Made by a program: the position numbers and the translations under genes. The notes below the pieces were generated by a model. The model searched no databases, was not told where the DNA came from, and worked only from the letters and a program-made list of their open reading frames with translations. Shown piece after piece: positions 11,394-23,150 of a stretch of DNA of 64,000 nucleotides. How positions within the stretch are numbered: the stretch's first letter is position 1; the number at the start of each line of letters is the position of its first letter. Source of the stretch: Halictus rubicundus (lineage: Eukaryota > Arthropoda > Insecta > Hymenoptera > Halictidae); assembly GCF_050948215.1 (NCBI RefSeq), contig NC_135150.1, positions 20,005,943 through 20,069,942 on the forward strand. The letters run 5' to 3'.

Positions 11394-14300
11394 CAAACAT
11401 ACCGGGAAACCTCCTCAGAAAACAGTGAAAACTATTTCCCAACTACTTTTACTCCCAAACTCGATTATTATCTGGACGTTCCGGACACCTAAACGAATAG
11501 AAAAAAAAGAAAAGAAAAAGGGTACACACGGTGGACACGATCGAACCGGAAAACTCGGTCCGAATGACTTTTTACTGGCTTGAACCGTGACTGGTGGCGA
11601 GACGGAGCAGAACAGGAGGGAGGTAAACAGCGGAGACCGTTGGCAACAACAGAAACACAGAGGGAAAGAGATAGAGAAAGAGAGCGAGGAGGGGTGGAGG
11701 TGGGGGGGGGGAGAAGAGAGAGCAACTGGAAACCAAAGAGATTTATCCTTTCTCACGCGAGTGGCGAGACGGGGCGAGGCGAAGTGAGGCGAGGCGAGAG
11801 GCAACAAGAGAAAATCACGGTGTCGTTTGTTCTCTTCGGGGATTCTCGTTAGGCGTGGGAGGGAGGGGGCGTTCTCCGAGTTTCGGGACACGTTGCGGGG
11901 AAACGAAAGGTCCTGCGGAGCGTTTCCTATCCCGGGCAAGCATCACGGGAAAGCTCGTGTGCTTAGGCTGGCCACGCCGAGGCCGGATATCGTGCGCCGG
12001 CCGGCACGGCATACTCGGACCCCGAAAGCACGCGGTTCCGACGATGGAAGCCATTATTTATCCATTCCCCGGTCACGGGGATTCCCCGGGGATGCCCCCG
12101 GACGTATACGTGCCTTAATCGCGACGCTCTGGCATATACCAGGGCCCCGAGACGCATCTATATACCGGCACACGTATACACGCACATACGAATCTATCTA
12201 TCCGAGCGCCGCCGAGCGAAAGAATCGACCTTTGAGCTTGCGGAGGAACAAAGCTCGAAGGGAGCCGCACAAGCGCTCCACGGAAAGGGACAACAAAGGG
12301 AACAGATACGTCAGACGGAGAGAAAAGAACGAGAGTGAGAGAGAGGGAGAGAGAGATCAGGCTTTCGAAGCAACGGGAATATAAACGGGCGAGGAACGGC
12401 ACGTCGCGTCGCGTCGACTCGCGTCGCGGGGTCAGCCCCAGGAAAATAGAAGCTGCGAGATTCTTTCCTTTCACGGATTTCTCACGGCAACGATTCGTCC
12501 GACGCTTAATCGATTCCCCAGAGTTTTTCAGCGACAAAGGAACCCTGCAGCCTCCTCCGGTCGCAAGACGGTTCCCCTTACGTTCACCTGCGAGACTCCA
12601 ACATACAAAGTGACCCGCGAGAGAATATCGACTGCAGTCGCGTTTCTCGATGCTCCACTCTTGTTCGCGGTACTTCTGCAGTTTACCTGGCGGCTTTGGA
12701 AGTTGCCGTGATTAGGCTGCAGCGGATGCTTGGTCGTTTGGTACCTTCGCTTGAGCCGTCAAGTCGCATAATCGGTATCAGCAGCTGGCTAAAACTGCCA
12801 AAGTGCTCATCCCCCACTACGATTTTCTTGGGATCATTTAGTATTATACGAGGAAATTATTCAGCACAAAATTATATATTTAGAGAATCTTCTCTCGAAG
12901 GTCATTTGTCAAGGACATTTCAAGGTCGCCGGTATGTTTTTGATCGGAACCTTGGATATTTTCTTCGATATTCTTGTCGGGCATGGAAAGGCGAATCCAA
13001 CGACCTCCATGACTATACTGTTCTGATCATTTGATCCAGAGATATTTGTGTCTGAAATGTAAGATTTTTTTTTGCTTTCAGACCCGAGTGTCTCGAGACC
13101 GGATGATTAAGACAACATAGTTCTTGAGGTCGTTTGAATCGGGTTTTTATGCTCTACAATAATATTTATGCGAAAAGACAAGGTATGGTTTATAAAAATT
13201 GCAGCGACCTTGAAATCTCGTTGAAAAGCGACACAGAGGAAATATTCGTTCCACTGTTGCCTGCACCTCTTAAGATCGTACAAGTTTGTCCGATACCAAC
13301 GTCTTCCGCTGAACTTTTACGATGTTGATGTTGTAAAGATTGTTGTAACGATGTTTGTTCATGCAACGGAACAGATCGGAGTGACAATCAAGTTTTACGA
13401 ATCTTTCGCAGGAAGCAGTTCGCATGAAAATACAGCTACAGAAGGGTTAATAAAGTAATGAATCGTTGAAACGATTATTACACCAGGGTTAGATTTCAGA
13501 ACAGATTATAGTCACGCTAGTCTCCGAGTATACGCGCTGCTTCCACTTTTCTTGTCTTGATCATCTCGCAACGATGACTGTGCGATAAAGGCGAATTATT
13601 ACTATCAAGTACTTAATTTATACTGGCAAGTATTGCACTGCCGGCTTGTTATTTAAAAAGAGGTTGAACGCCACAATGTAGAAGATAAAATCTGCTAATC
13701 TCACTGAGAAAGATATTATGATCCTTTATCAAGTCTACAACTCATAATAATAAAAAAAAAATAAAGTTAAATAAATTAAATTTAACACACTTCTGGATGC
13801 AAGATTGTTGCTAAAGAAAAAAAAATAGAATTGAAGACTGCAATTAAAAATGTGAATGCAAAAACCGTGCAAGTCCATTTTCCAGTAAAGTTGTACGAAT
13901 TTCTACCTATTTTTATATATTGCTGATTCTTCGAAAAATAAAACAATTTCCGAAATCTGGATTTTCACCAAGGTCTTCAATTGCAGACCAGATTTTGGAA
14001 GTTGTCCGATACTCTTCGACAGCGTATAAAAATATGTAAAAATTAAATATTATACAATTTTATTTCAAATTAATCTTGCCTGGTTCTCGCACCAAGGTCA
14101 ATTCTACTTAGCACGACCGTCTCGCGCGCAGTCTACAAAAATAGCCATAGTCCCGCGACGAGTCTCGAAGCTCGAATTTAAATGAAACAGCCATAAACCC
14201 ATAAACGGTGGACACAGTGTCCATCGGCGGACAGTGAAGGAAACGCGGTTAGGCGGAGGGCGAACGGAAGTCGCGAGAAGGAATGCGTGAATCGACAGGC

Positions 14301-14759
14301 GCCGCTTGGGAAACAGGCCTTATGACAATCTTTATCGGATGCCGAGTGTGTGTCACCTCTGAATCAGCCTCGCCGCCGGTGATCCACCTAATAGACAATG
14401 GAGACTGTTATATAAACAATGGCAATTGATAACGGGGGGCCGCGTAATCGAACACCGGATGGAGAACGCGTCGAAGCCACAACATGGCGAAAGCAGCTCG
14501 ACGTGGGTGATGGGAATCGAAAGATCCAACCGGAGTAATCAAACCTGGAGATGCTCCTGTCGATATCGACACGCATCCATAGTTCGATAACATCGCTAAC
14601 GATTCGACAAGTTCGCTGTTTTTTCACTTAACTGCGAATCACTTTGTGGATACTCAAGCCTGAGCTACGAGTTTACGTGCAAGTATCGATAAATTGTCTA
14701 TAAAAAAATTAATAAATTAATTGTATATAAAAAAATTGTCTATAACAAAAATTGATCTC

Positions 14760-15196
14760 TTGGGTTGTTCGGAAAGAAATTTTGTTTTTTCTTTTTGGTG
14801 AGATCATATATTCTCCATTTTGGTGCAATACCAAAGTACCCAATTACCCAATTTTGTCTTTATTGAACTGACTTAGAACGTGGTGCATCTTCAACATCGA
14901 TATTGCCGTCCATGTGCATCGAATAATTTTTTTCTTGCTTGAACAGCATTTTTATCGAAAACGATAGTGAAAAAGTAAAACATGCCGACAATGCTGCTTT
15001 CGACTTTCCATATTTGATAGGGCACCAAACAAAAACTATTGCATAGAATCGAACAAACTTTTTCACATACAAGTCTTGCTATATAAGCTGTCAAAGTATA
15101 CAACGACAATGCGGCTTAAATGTGAATTTGGCTTTGGAAAAATACAATTACGTCCTCTGTTGTGAGAAAAAAGAAATTACTCTCCGAACAACCCAA
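14760..15196 (-). mobile_element. Internally deleted mariner element
   Basis: 437-bp element whose ends read TTGGGTTGTTCGGAAAG (left) and, on the other strand, TTGGGTTGTTCGGAGAG (right). The right end abuts TA, the mariner target; the left flank has lost it. On the minus strand, remnants of the transposase N-terminus can be read in two frames: FDKNAVQARKKLFDAHG, like the helix-turn-helix start of mariner transposases, then DVEDAPRSK, matching the conserved DAPRSGRP region. The rest of the transposase, including the D,D34D catalytic core, is absent. It could only have moved using enzyme from another copy. Assignment to the mariner family is firm; the subfamily is not resolved. Confidence 0.8.
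14880..15000 (-). pseudogene. Mariner transposase N-terminal fragment
   Basis: Reading right to left, one frame gives MFYFFTIVFDKNAVQARK and a second frame gives DVEDAPRSKSVQ before a stop. A frameshift lies between them. In intact mariners these segments are about 40 residues apart at the N-terminus of a protein of about 350 residues, so over 80% of the protein is missing. Not functional. Confidence 0.65.
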
Positions 15197-16608
15197 TACA
15201 ATCGTTACAGACAATGCAGTAGCAACTCTTAGCGATCCGCGATCGAGAAAAAGAGTTCACGGGCTTCCGTAAGAGGCGACGAGGAAAATCGTGGACAAAA
15301 GGGTGACGCGCGAGACCTTGATACTATTCTGGACCGGCGACCGGATCGCTAGCTTGAATTCGGTATTGGAAATGGAAGAAATACGATCGGTGGCGCCTGG
15401 TTTCGCGCACGCGGATGTCCAGTCCGCCCACGCGACGACACGGCCCTGAGAAGGAGAACCGCTATACGCCGGGAAACCGAGAACCGGCGAGGAATGCCGA
15501 TCCCGCGATGAGAGAATTATCTAAGACCGATATCTTATCGGCCCCGACCGGGACAGGTAACCGGAAGGGGGAGTTCATGGTTGCCGGCGATCTTATCGGA
15601 CGATTTGCACTTTGCGCGCGCCCACGCTCGCCGCTCGCGACCTCGACCGCAGATCGATGGTGTTCCGAGCACATCGATCTGTCTAGACGACGATTTTTCC
15701 ACGAAAACTACCGAATTAACCATGCTTTCTTCGACCCCCATATGCTCCTCCCATGAAAGTGCATCAATTTTCTGTTGCAGTACTGTGCAACCATTAGATA
15801 ATTTCTTAAGGACCCTAAAAAATACTCTTCGGAAGATTTCTAAGATCGAAGAGATTTCCGAGTTCTCAAGTCAAAATAGCTTCGGGTGCAAAGTTAAACA
15901 AATCCCTCGATCGAGATCGGCGTTAGTCAGCCGTTCTAGCAAACTGCAGGTGCATCTAAAAGGCAAGCCAGGATAGTTCGGCGCTCACGCGTTCATTATC
16001 CGCCTCTGTTTGTTTATTATCCCGGGCGTTATTGTCATTACCGTTAATTATTGACGAGCATGGAGCTAGAGAGCTCGTTCGATTAATCGCACGCAGCCAG
16101 GATGCACCGTTCCAGAACATGGAGATGGAAAGAGAGAAACAGAGGGAGAGCGAGATGGGGGACGGGAGGAAAAGAGTTTGTGGCACAAGGATGATTATTC
16201 GCAGCCAGAGATCATTTTCATCGATAGGTACGCAGCTCGCGCGAGCGCTTCTAATGGCCTGGCCGCGCGATTAGACGAAACAGATTGGTCGTGTCCAGCC
16301 GAGGCCAGATTAGTCTCCTATTCCAGCGCCGGAGCCTCGAATCGGAATAGTATATAGCAGCAATTTGCGCGCCGCGAAAGTGGGATCGCGTAATCTAGTT
16401 ACCTGACGAGCTGCGATACGATACCGATCTGTATACCCAGCTGTTCAGTAAGACTGGGCCTCTAGAGACCCCGAGGAACCACAGACGCTATGGGAAGACG
16501 CCACAAAAGATTTTCTTGCAGATCTAACGAAAATCGCCCTAGGATTAAGCTGAGACTGCTGCGCGAAGACTTGTTCTTCAAATCTTGTCACTTTGAAATC
16601 GTTTCAAT
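15197..16608. other. Gene-free: CpG-rich blocks
   Basis: 15220-15720 and 16030-16480 are CpG-rich; opposing frames at 15415-15756 and 15462-15741 match no family. A purine-rich stretch lies at 16120-16180. Nothing else is recognised. Confidence 0.5.
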
Positions 16609-16736
16609 CAGGGACCGTAGCTGTTATAACCAAAAAGAAAGAAAGTCATGGAATAACAAGTATTTCATCGACTAAAATCGTATTGGTTAAAAATAAGGAT
16701 TATAAGTAACCGAAAATTTTTTCTCTTATTGGTAAA

Positions 16737-17130
16737 CGTAATCGTCGAGAGAAATTCATTTCGATCACTTATAACAGTTATCAATGAGAGAAATTTATTT
16801 CGATCGCTAATAACAGTTATCGATGGGACAAGTTTATTTCGGTCGCTCATAACAGTTGTCGATGAGAGAAATTTATTTCGATGGTTCATAACAGTTATTG
16901 ATGAGAGAAATTTATTTCGATCGCTCTAACAGTTATCGTCGAGAGAAATTCATTTCGATCACTTGTAACAGTTATCAATGAGAGAAATTTATTTCGATCA
17001 CTAATAACAGTTACCGATCGGAGAAGTTTATTTCGGTCGCTCATAACAGTTGTCGATGAGAAAAATTTATTTGGATCGTTCATAACAGTTATCGATAAGA
17101 GAATTTTATGTCGATCGCTCATAACAGTTT
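16737..17130 (+). repeat. 39-bp array with 5-unit higher-order duplication
   Basis: Ten units. Units 1-5 and 6-10 correspond one to one: both blocks open with a CGTCGAGAGAAATTCATTTC variant, the third unit of each has AAGTTTATTTCGGTCGCTC, and the fourth has GTTGTCGATGAGA. The block period is 194 bp. The equivalent arm of copy C3 has a single 5-unit block, so C2 carries a doubled block. Confidence 0.75.
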
Positions 17131-17145
17131 TTCTCATAACAAATT

Positions 17146-17285
17146 TCCTTCATCAATAACTGTTATGAGCGATCGAAATGAACTTCTCTCATTGATAACT
17201 GTTATGAGCGATCGAAATGAACTTCTCTCATCGATACCTGCTTTGAGCAATCGAAACAGTTTTTCTTCATCAATAACAGTTATCG
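17146..17285 (-). repeat. Inverted arm of the 39-bp array
   Basis: Three to four 39-bp units in the opposite direction to 16737-17130, for example ATAACTGTTATGAGCGATCG then AAATGAACTTCTCTCAT. The switch in direction falls at about 17125-17145. Confidence 0.75.
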
Positions 17286-17689
17286 TTGAAGATCCAATTT
17301 TTTGGACACTTATAACTGTGATCTGTACCTAAAAAGTATAAAAATCGATATTTCTTAATCATTTTGTTCTTCGAATTTTTCTCTCTATATTTTGTGTAGA
17401 TTATCTTAAATGTCAATAATAATCAGTTTTTTATTAACAATTGTTATAATTGGTCACTGGTTTCAATTTTGTTTCCTGCAACTCCCTAATGTGTTATCTA
17501 AAGCGTGCTTGCAAAGGCAGCTCCTTTATCCTTTTACTGATTACATCATCAGAAGTGACAAATCACACTGGACACAGGTGTTCCTGTGAATAAAATTGTT
17601 TTTGGGTAACACACGACACACAAATGCCAATAGTTAATTCTTTGGGGACTATGTACGTAGACGTTTATACGGTCGTTACTAGACTGCGG

Positions 17690-17760
17690 ATTTTATGAAT
17701 TTATAACAAACATGAATAACCACTGTTTAAAACACTAAGAAGATTGCAGAATTGAAGAGC
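17690..17760 (-). mobile_element. Family A element, terminal fragment
   Basis: TAGACTGCGGATTTTATGAA followed by TTTATAACAAACATGAATAA parallels the reverse-read right end of the reference copy. The distal end is not recognisable. Confidence 0.5.
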
Positions 17761-18987
17761 ATCGTTATTTAAAATTCATTAACCCCTTAGAGGGTCGGAG
17801 TGGCCAGGAACAATCTTAGGAGTTTTGCATAAGAATGAACGAGATTTTTATCTGGTCCCTTGCAATTCATGCTGAACATTTTTGTTAGTACAGACATTGA
17901 ATTTCTAGATAGCAAAGTTGTATGTACATGATCCATCGTTCGCGATTGTTAGGCTCGTTGCAACCGCAGCTCGATCCTCGCGGTTTGTGCAAAGCCGTTG
18001 GATCGCGCGGTGAAAAGGTTTGAAACTTGGAAACGCATTCACGCACAGCGTCGGAGACGATTGTTTTCGATGATAGAGAGTCGGAGGCGACGGGTTTGGC
18101 AGCGACCCGAGCAGTCGCGACGCCGTTCGAGACAGAATCGACGACTGCGATCGCAACGAAGCCTCGTCGCGATCGAACGAACGGTCCTTCCCTCGCTTTG
18201 TCGGGATTGAGATTCCAGCGGCGGCGCTGCTCGCCGGCTAACCTGACCATCGAAAGGAGTATTCTAGGGCAGTGTACCCGGGGCTTAGAATAAACTCGGT
18301 TTACTTAAGCATGACGGGCATGCATATGAGTACGGGGCAAAGGAGAGCCGCCAAGCGCCATCTACCCTGTGGCCAGAAATAATTGTCATTCTACTTGAGC
18401 CCCGATTCGGGCCCGTCTTGCCGGCTCGCTTTTCCCTCGATTCCGTCGACCTTTGACCCAGCCAGCGGTCCCCAAAATTTATTCGATCCGAGTGTCAACA
18501 AATAATTACCCGCCATCCTCCTGGAAAGCTGTTTTCTGCTCTCACAGATACAGCGATGAAATTTTATTCTCGAAATTCTGTGCCGCGGGGACAAAAGATG
18601 GAAGAGGATGTGCGATTATAATTATTGCTGTGTTTTAAGTCAATAATGATTAACATGTACGTGACATTTTTCTAATTAAAACGAGTCCAAACACGATATG
18701 ATTCTGAACATATTTGCTTGTTCAGTCGAGGGTTCGCTGGAACCTCCATTATTCGAACCGACGATGTCAAGATTCTCCATTATCCAAATACATGTCCAAA
18801 TCCAATACAATTTCAACTGCAAATTTAATCTAGAACTGTAGCTAGGTAACCCTGTTATTATCTGAACGCTTGTGTTTCTCTGTTCAGTTCGGATAACGGA
18901 GGTTAGACTGTATCGCGGATTGCACGAGTAAACGCGATCCAAACTGTAACGTGTTTGGACTCATCTTAATCAGGAAAATGTCGCAAA
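17761..18987. other. Gene-free: one CpG-rich block
   Basis: 17785-17815 contains TTAACCCCTTAGAGGGTC, which resembles a TTAA-flanked element end but has no partner. 17940-18300 is CpG-rich with opposing open frames. The remainder is AT-rich without recognisable content. Confidence 0.5.
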
Positions 18988-19170
18988 TACAGTGAATTCT
19001 TGATATATGTCAACAACACGGCTAGCGTCATATATCGTGCAGGAGACATACCTGCGTTCGGGACCTCTCGAGCTTCGTGGCCCCTCACGGGGTATATCCC
19101 GCGATAGTGGGGATAATTCCGGGACATTTATCATTCAGATTTTCGCGACATATATAGAGAAATCACTGTA
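18988..19170 (+). mobile_element. Family B MITE, copy B2
   Basis: 183 bp. Left end TACAGTGAATTCTTGATATA, right end ATATATAGAGAAATCACTGT then A. Both flanking TA dinucleotides are intact. It lacks about 20 bp of the inner left region that copy B3 has. Confidence 0.85.
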
Positions 19171-20056
19171 TAATGATCAACGTTCCTTAAAAAACAAAAA
19201 ATTAAAAACAACAAAGTTTCGTCACAGGATTACTAATGTCTCATGATATTTTCTTTCTTCGTAATCCTTCTCTACCTTCAATGATGGCAGCAGTATATCA
19301 AGGAGTAGCGTCTACACACGATATAAGTGGCAGTCTGGTCCCAAGGTCTGCACACATATGGAGGCATTACCGTGCTGTTCTACCGTTTCAGTTTTTATAT
19401 TAAATTGAACGCTCTTCGAGGGTGCTTGCCGGAAATCTTCTCCGCGGTTCTTACGGCGAAATAATCGTGAGTTTGAAAAGTTTCCTCGGAAATCCCCGGG
19501 ACTTCACGTAGCCCGTTTAAGGTTTAAGATCGCGTCGGTAGAGCAAGTGGAGGTTCGAGACCAGGATTCTATAGTATATCCTCTGCGGTATCGGTCCTCG
19601 AAGTGGACTTGAAAGGCGGCACGAGGCTTAGTCGCGTCGCGACGCGGTCGTCGCCGGTGCAATAACGGAAACAAGGTAATCCTTGCGGGGCAACGGCGGT
19701 GGCAACGGCGGCGGCGGCTCCCGGCAGCAGAAACATCGCGGTGCGCCGGCGAACAAAAGTCTTCGGGAGCTTCCACGAAAGAACGAAACGAAAGGGATGT
19801 GGACGCAATGTAAACGATCGCCGGCGTCGTTTTATTGCCGGAGCAGTATTCCGCTGCTGCAGAAACGGCGCAGGTCGAATTACGAAGCTTTACGAGGGGG
19901 CTTGGGACCGGAATGTCGCTCTTGCATCCGACTTGACCGCCTCTCGATGCTGACCCGTTAGTTTCTAATTGGACCGAGCTTTCCACCATGAATACCCCTA
20001 GCTCTGTATACAGGAATCATTTCGTACAATCTCTGTATCAACAGCTACACCGATCG
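19171..20056. other. Gene-free, CpG-rich middle
   Basis: 19500-19960 is CpG-rich with GGC-rich runs near 19690-19720 and open frames up to 161 codons on opposite strands. No domain is visible. Confidence 0.5.
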
Positions 20057-20154
20057 TCAGACCGCGAATCTTTATGCAAAAGAAAAATTGCAAGACACCA
20101 GAGCCGCTTAGAAATGTCTTTCTACTTCGTGATTTCAGCGGATCGAAAGTAGTG
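20057..20154 (+). mobile_element. Family A element interrupted by copy B3
   Basis: Begins TCAGACCGCGAATCTTTATG and runs into AAAAATTGCAAGACACC, typical family A interior, then stops at the exact start of copy B3. Any distal part beyond 20362 is too diverged to place confidently. Confidence 0.6.
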
Positions 20155-20362
20155 TACAGTGAATTCTCGATATATGTCAACAACACGGGTCTTGCCAGCG
20201 ACATATATCGTCCAGGAGACGTACCCGAGCTGTGTTATGTTTACACTTCCCAAGGCCTCTCGAGCTACTTGGCCCCTCACGGTGTATATCCCGCGGTAGT
20301 AGGGATATCTGCGCGACGTTTATTATCCAGGCCTTGGCGACATATATAGAGAAATCACTGTA
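20155..20362 (+). mobile_element. Family B MITE, copy B3 (best-preserved copy)
   Basis: 208 bp from TA to TA. Left end CAGTGAATTCTCGATATATG, then TCAACAACACGGGTCTTGCC and AGCGACATATATCGTCCAGG. Right end, read on the other strand, CAGTGATTTCTCTATATATG then TCGCCAAGGCCTGG. The two ends are similar but distinct, so copies can be oriented. No open frame of transposase type. Confidence 0.88.
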
Positions 20363-21315
20363 TTTTTCACATCTTTCAGTCTACCTGCTAAAGTCTACTA
20401 ATCAGAGGTGATCAAATGTGACAAAAATGGGGGGATCAAATGGAAGACAGCGATGACATCTTAAGTATTCAAGAACGCCGATGTATGATTTCGGGCTTAT
20501 TAAAAATAATTAAGGGAAGAAACAAATGTGTTTGTAGCTCCGCCACAGTATCGTGAATTAAACGAGTGAAATTTCTCGTTTTTGACTCGTTCTGATACTC
20601 TCGATTTTGACATGTCGTAATAAAATTTCGCACACATTAAGATATCACTGTCTACGTTTCTGTGGGAACCATTTTCTCACCTGAACGGAAAGTAACTGTT
20701 TCACACTGTGGTACCAATGATTCGATGACTCAACGTACTTTCTTCGTTCTAGATGAATATGTTGCATCGAGAGCCTTCGGGCCATGGTTCGCACGGAGAG
20801 GGCAGCGTTCATTGGGCGATTCCGAGCGCAGGAATCGTCTCCCGGCGAGAGGCTTGGCCAGGAAACCGGAGAAATACAAATTTCTCTATCGGCGCTTAGT
20901 CTCCCACGCGATCAAAGGCTCCGAGGCACGACTCGGCCGACACGCGAGCCGCGATACCGTCTTTTTAATCGGTACCGGCCGAGCGAGAGCCAATGCTCGA
21001 GCCCGTGTGCGAGTCTGAATGCATATTGAGTGTGGCGGCCTAGAATACTCCTTTCAACGGTCAGGTTACCCAGTAAACGCGCCGCGAGCCGATCGAAAGC
21101 GACAAGTGCAGTAGCACGTTGTCGCTGGAATCCCGGGGAGTGGGACTACGAATCGCGGAGCGATTTCGCGTCCTCGACTTTATCGCGCCTCGTTACGTCA
21201 GCGCCGAGCTGCTCAGATCGAGATCCGGAGCGCGGAGACGTCGGGAGACGTCATTTTCATTGGAAACGGAGCTCCGGGTCCGGCACCGATCCAGAAAAAG
21301 GAGCGCGCCACTATT
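20363..21315. other. Gene-free: AT-rich then CpG-rich
   Basis: 20440-20520 is AT-rich, with a TTTCGGGCTTATTAAAAATA stretch also seen near 27830. 20760-21310 is CpG-rich and open in several frames. No gene recognised. Confidence 0.5.
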
Positions 21316-21842
21316 GTCTGAATCGTCTTAATTTTGCTATAGAGATTCCCAAATCCGGCGGCAGCTTCAACTGAGATCTCTCCGATTCGAGAGATCGCGC
21401 CGCCTTTTCTTTTATTCTAATTTGGGACAGCTCTAAGAGGTTTGCTCAAGTAGATAATCAGAATTGTCTCCACCTTGCTCTAGGAGATCCCAAATTTGGC
21501 AGAAGTGCTCACTAAGATCTCCAGATCTCTCCGATTCGAGAGATCGCTGGATCGCGCCGCCTTTTCTTTTATTTTTATTCGGGAAACCTCTAAGAGGTTT
21601 GCTCAAGTAGATAATCAGAATTGTCTCCACCTTGCTCTAGGAGATCCCAAATTTGGCAGAAGTGCTCACTAAGATCTCCAGATCTCTCCGATTCGAGAGA
21701 TCGCTGGATCGCGCTGCCGTTTCTTCTATTTTTATTTAGGGAAACCTCTAAGAGGTTTGCTGAAGTAGATAATCGAAATTGTATCGACTTCGCTCTAGGA
21801 GTTTTTTTTTTTTGTTTCTATTTGTGAAGCCTCTAGGACGTC
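21316..21842 (+). repeat. 157-bp tandem array, about three units
   Basis: Units spaced 157 and 158 bp apart, marked by AAGAGGTTTGCTCAAGTAG, TTGCTCTAGGAGATCCCAAA and the palindromic CTCTCCGATTCGAGAGATCG. The central two units are nearly identical; the outer ones are diverged. The palindrome could form a short hairpin in every unit. The open frames crossing it are by-products. Confidence 0.85.
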
Positions 21843-22440
21843 TGTATGTAGATGTGTGAATGTATAATCGAAGGTTGAGTTTCATGGTGGATTTTATTGA
21901 AGCAGTCCCTAGAATTTATGTGCGCTACGATACGTGTCTCTAGATCCGTAAATTACTTACATTCTTGAGCGGTAACGTTCAGCTTCTGTTTACTTTCGCA
22001 CACTTTACGATTCCGTTCTGTTCTGTCGTTCGGTTTCGTGGCATTCTATAAATGTATAGAAGTTTGTTTAGTATTTCGATCCCCATCCCCTTCGGTCTTC
22101 CAGGACTGTATTCTTTCCGATGTAGCGCGGAATAAAACAACAGCGTTCCCACAACTGTGTAACTCTTGACACAAACATATCTACAGTACACAATATTGCT
22201 TGACGTTGGTATTTCACAGTCCCCTAGGAATGTCTACTTTGTTACACTCTACATTATTTAAAAATTTATCTGTCGAGATCACAATACGTGTCTCTGTCTT
22301 GAACGCTTTTATTTTAGCGTAGAATATTCTCAAATGACGACTGAAGACGATTAATCTGCTTAACAACCGGACGTGATTGATAAACGCTCTAGGTTTGCCC
22401 ACAGGAGCAATGATTCCTAGCAAATGATGCCATAAGAGGA
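21843..22440. other. Gene-free, degenerate duplication
   Basis: Strings CAGTCCCTAGAATTTATGTG and ACGATACGTGTCTCT at 21904-21942 recur in altered form at 22218-22300 (CAGTCCCCTAGGAATGTCT and ACAATACGTGTCTCT), suggesting an old duplication about 350 bp apart. No coding content. Confidence 0.4.
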
Positions 22441-23150
22441 GGTAGAATCCTAACAGTAAAAAATTATCTACCTTAACCCACCTAAGCTACGCCCACTGAG
22501 TACTTTACACGGTGGGCGTGGCTTATGTGCTCTCGAAAGAGCTGGGACAGTGTCCCACAGGGCAATCTGTGTCACGTTCACTATTTGAACTCTGTTGAAC
22601 TCTGGGTAGCCCCCGTCGATGATTTGTTAGATGGCTACCATTTTTTAACCTAGACCAAACATAGGCAACTAACACCTCTTAACTAACGTCTCGACGAAGG
22701 CTTTGTAACAAAAGACGTTGACAAAAGGGATGGACAACAAACAATTCCATTCGAATAAAAATTTCGTTTGAGTCCTGAGTGGGCGTGGCCTTGTTGCCCT
22801 CGACTACGACAGAGCAAGACCCAATGCCCGAGAGTGCAATTAACATCTCTATTCATTCTAAACCCCTGTACGCCATAAAAATCTATCCACAAAGACCACA
22901 ATAACATTCTACGAAACCTTTTTCATCTAGAATTAACTTAGTTGGATCTCCGTGATTAATAACATCTTACCCTGCACTCGTGAGCATAGCAAATCAAACA
23001 GCACCATAACAAGAAGAACGTATAAAATCGTCGATATAAGATCGCTTAATTCTCCAACAATATGCAAAATCCTCCCAATGGGCGTGGTGTAGTGGCCCCC
23101 GGAGGAGCCGAGCCGATGCCCCAGGGGGCAATCCATGCCCACGTTAGTTT
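22441..23150 (-). repeat. Degraded relatives of the 163-bp satellite
   Basis: GTGGGCGTGGCTTATGTGC at 22511, GTGGGCGTGGCC near 22780 and GGGCGTGGTGTAGTGG near 23079, each followed by a string of the type CAGTGTCCCACAGGGCAA. Read in reverse, these match the diverged left edge of the 58.7-60.2 kb satellite (GTGGGACACTGTCTTGACTC and GCGAAGCCACGCC). Spacing is irregular (about 270-300 bp), so the array has broken up. Confidence 0.6.

Larger units (their letters stand above)
8927..14759. other. Gene-free: mixed CpG-rich and AT-rich DNA
   Basis: 9000-9040 has short ACGATGTCA-type direct repeats. A (CT)n tract lies at 9463-9488. 9590-10440 and 12800-14080 are AT-rich without recognisable content. 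11067-11393 is an old imperfect duplication. 11500-11720 is purine-rich, ending in a G run near 11702-11711. 11750-12620 is CpG-rich with overlapping frames up to 185 codons on both strands. I recognise no gene. Confidence 0.55.
16609..17459 (-). mobile_element. Family C element, copy C2
   Basis: 851-bp copy in reverse orientation, and the largest of the three. The left boundary is CAGGGACCGTAGCTGTTATA; the right is TTGTTATAATTGGTCACTG. The interior carries ten 39-bp units (16737-17130) followed by three to four units in the opposite direction (17146-17285), which makes a strong potential hairpin. The stretch 17300-17440 matches the left interior of C1 and C3. No transposase. Confidence 0.75.

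Noticed and set aside
16737..17285. Regular 39-bp repeats as a possible CRISPR or a repeat-protein gene
   Set aside because: No spacers, inverted arms, located inside a terminal-inverted-repeat element, and equally open on both strands.
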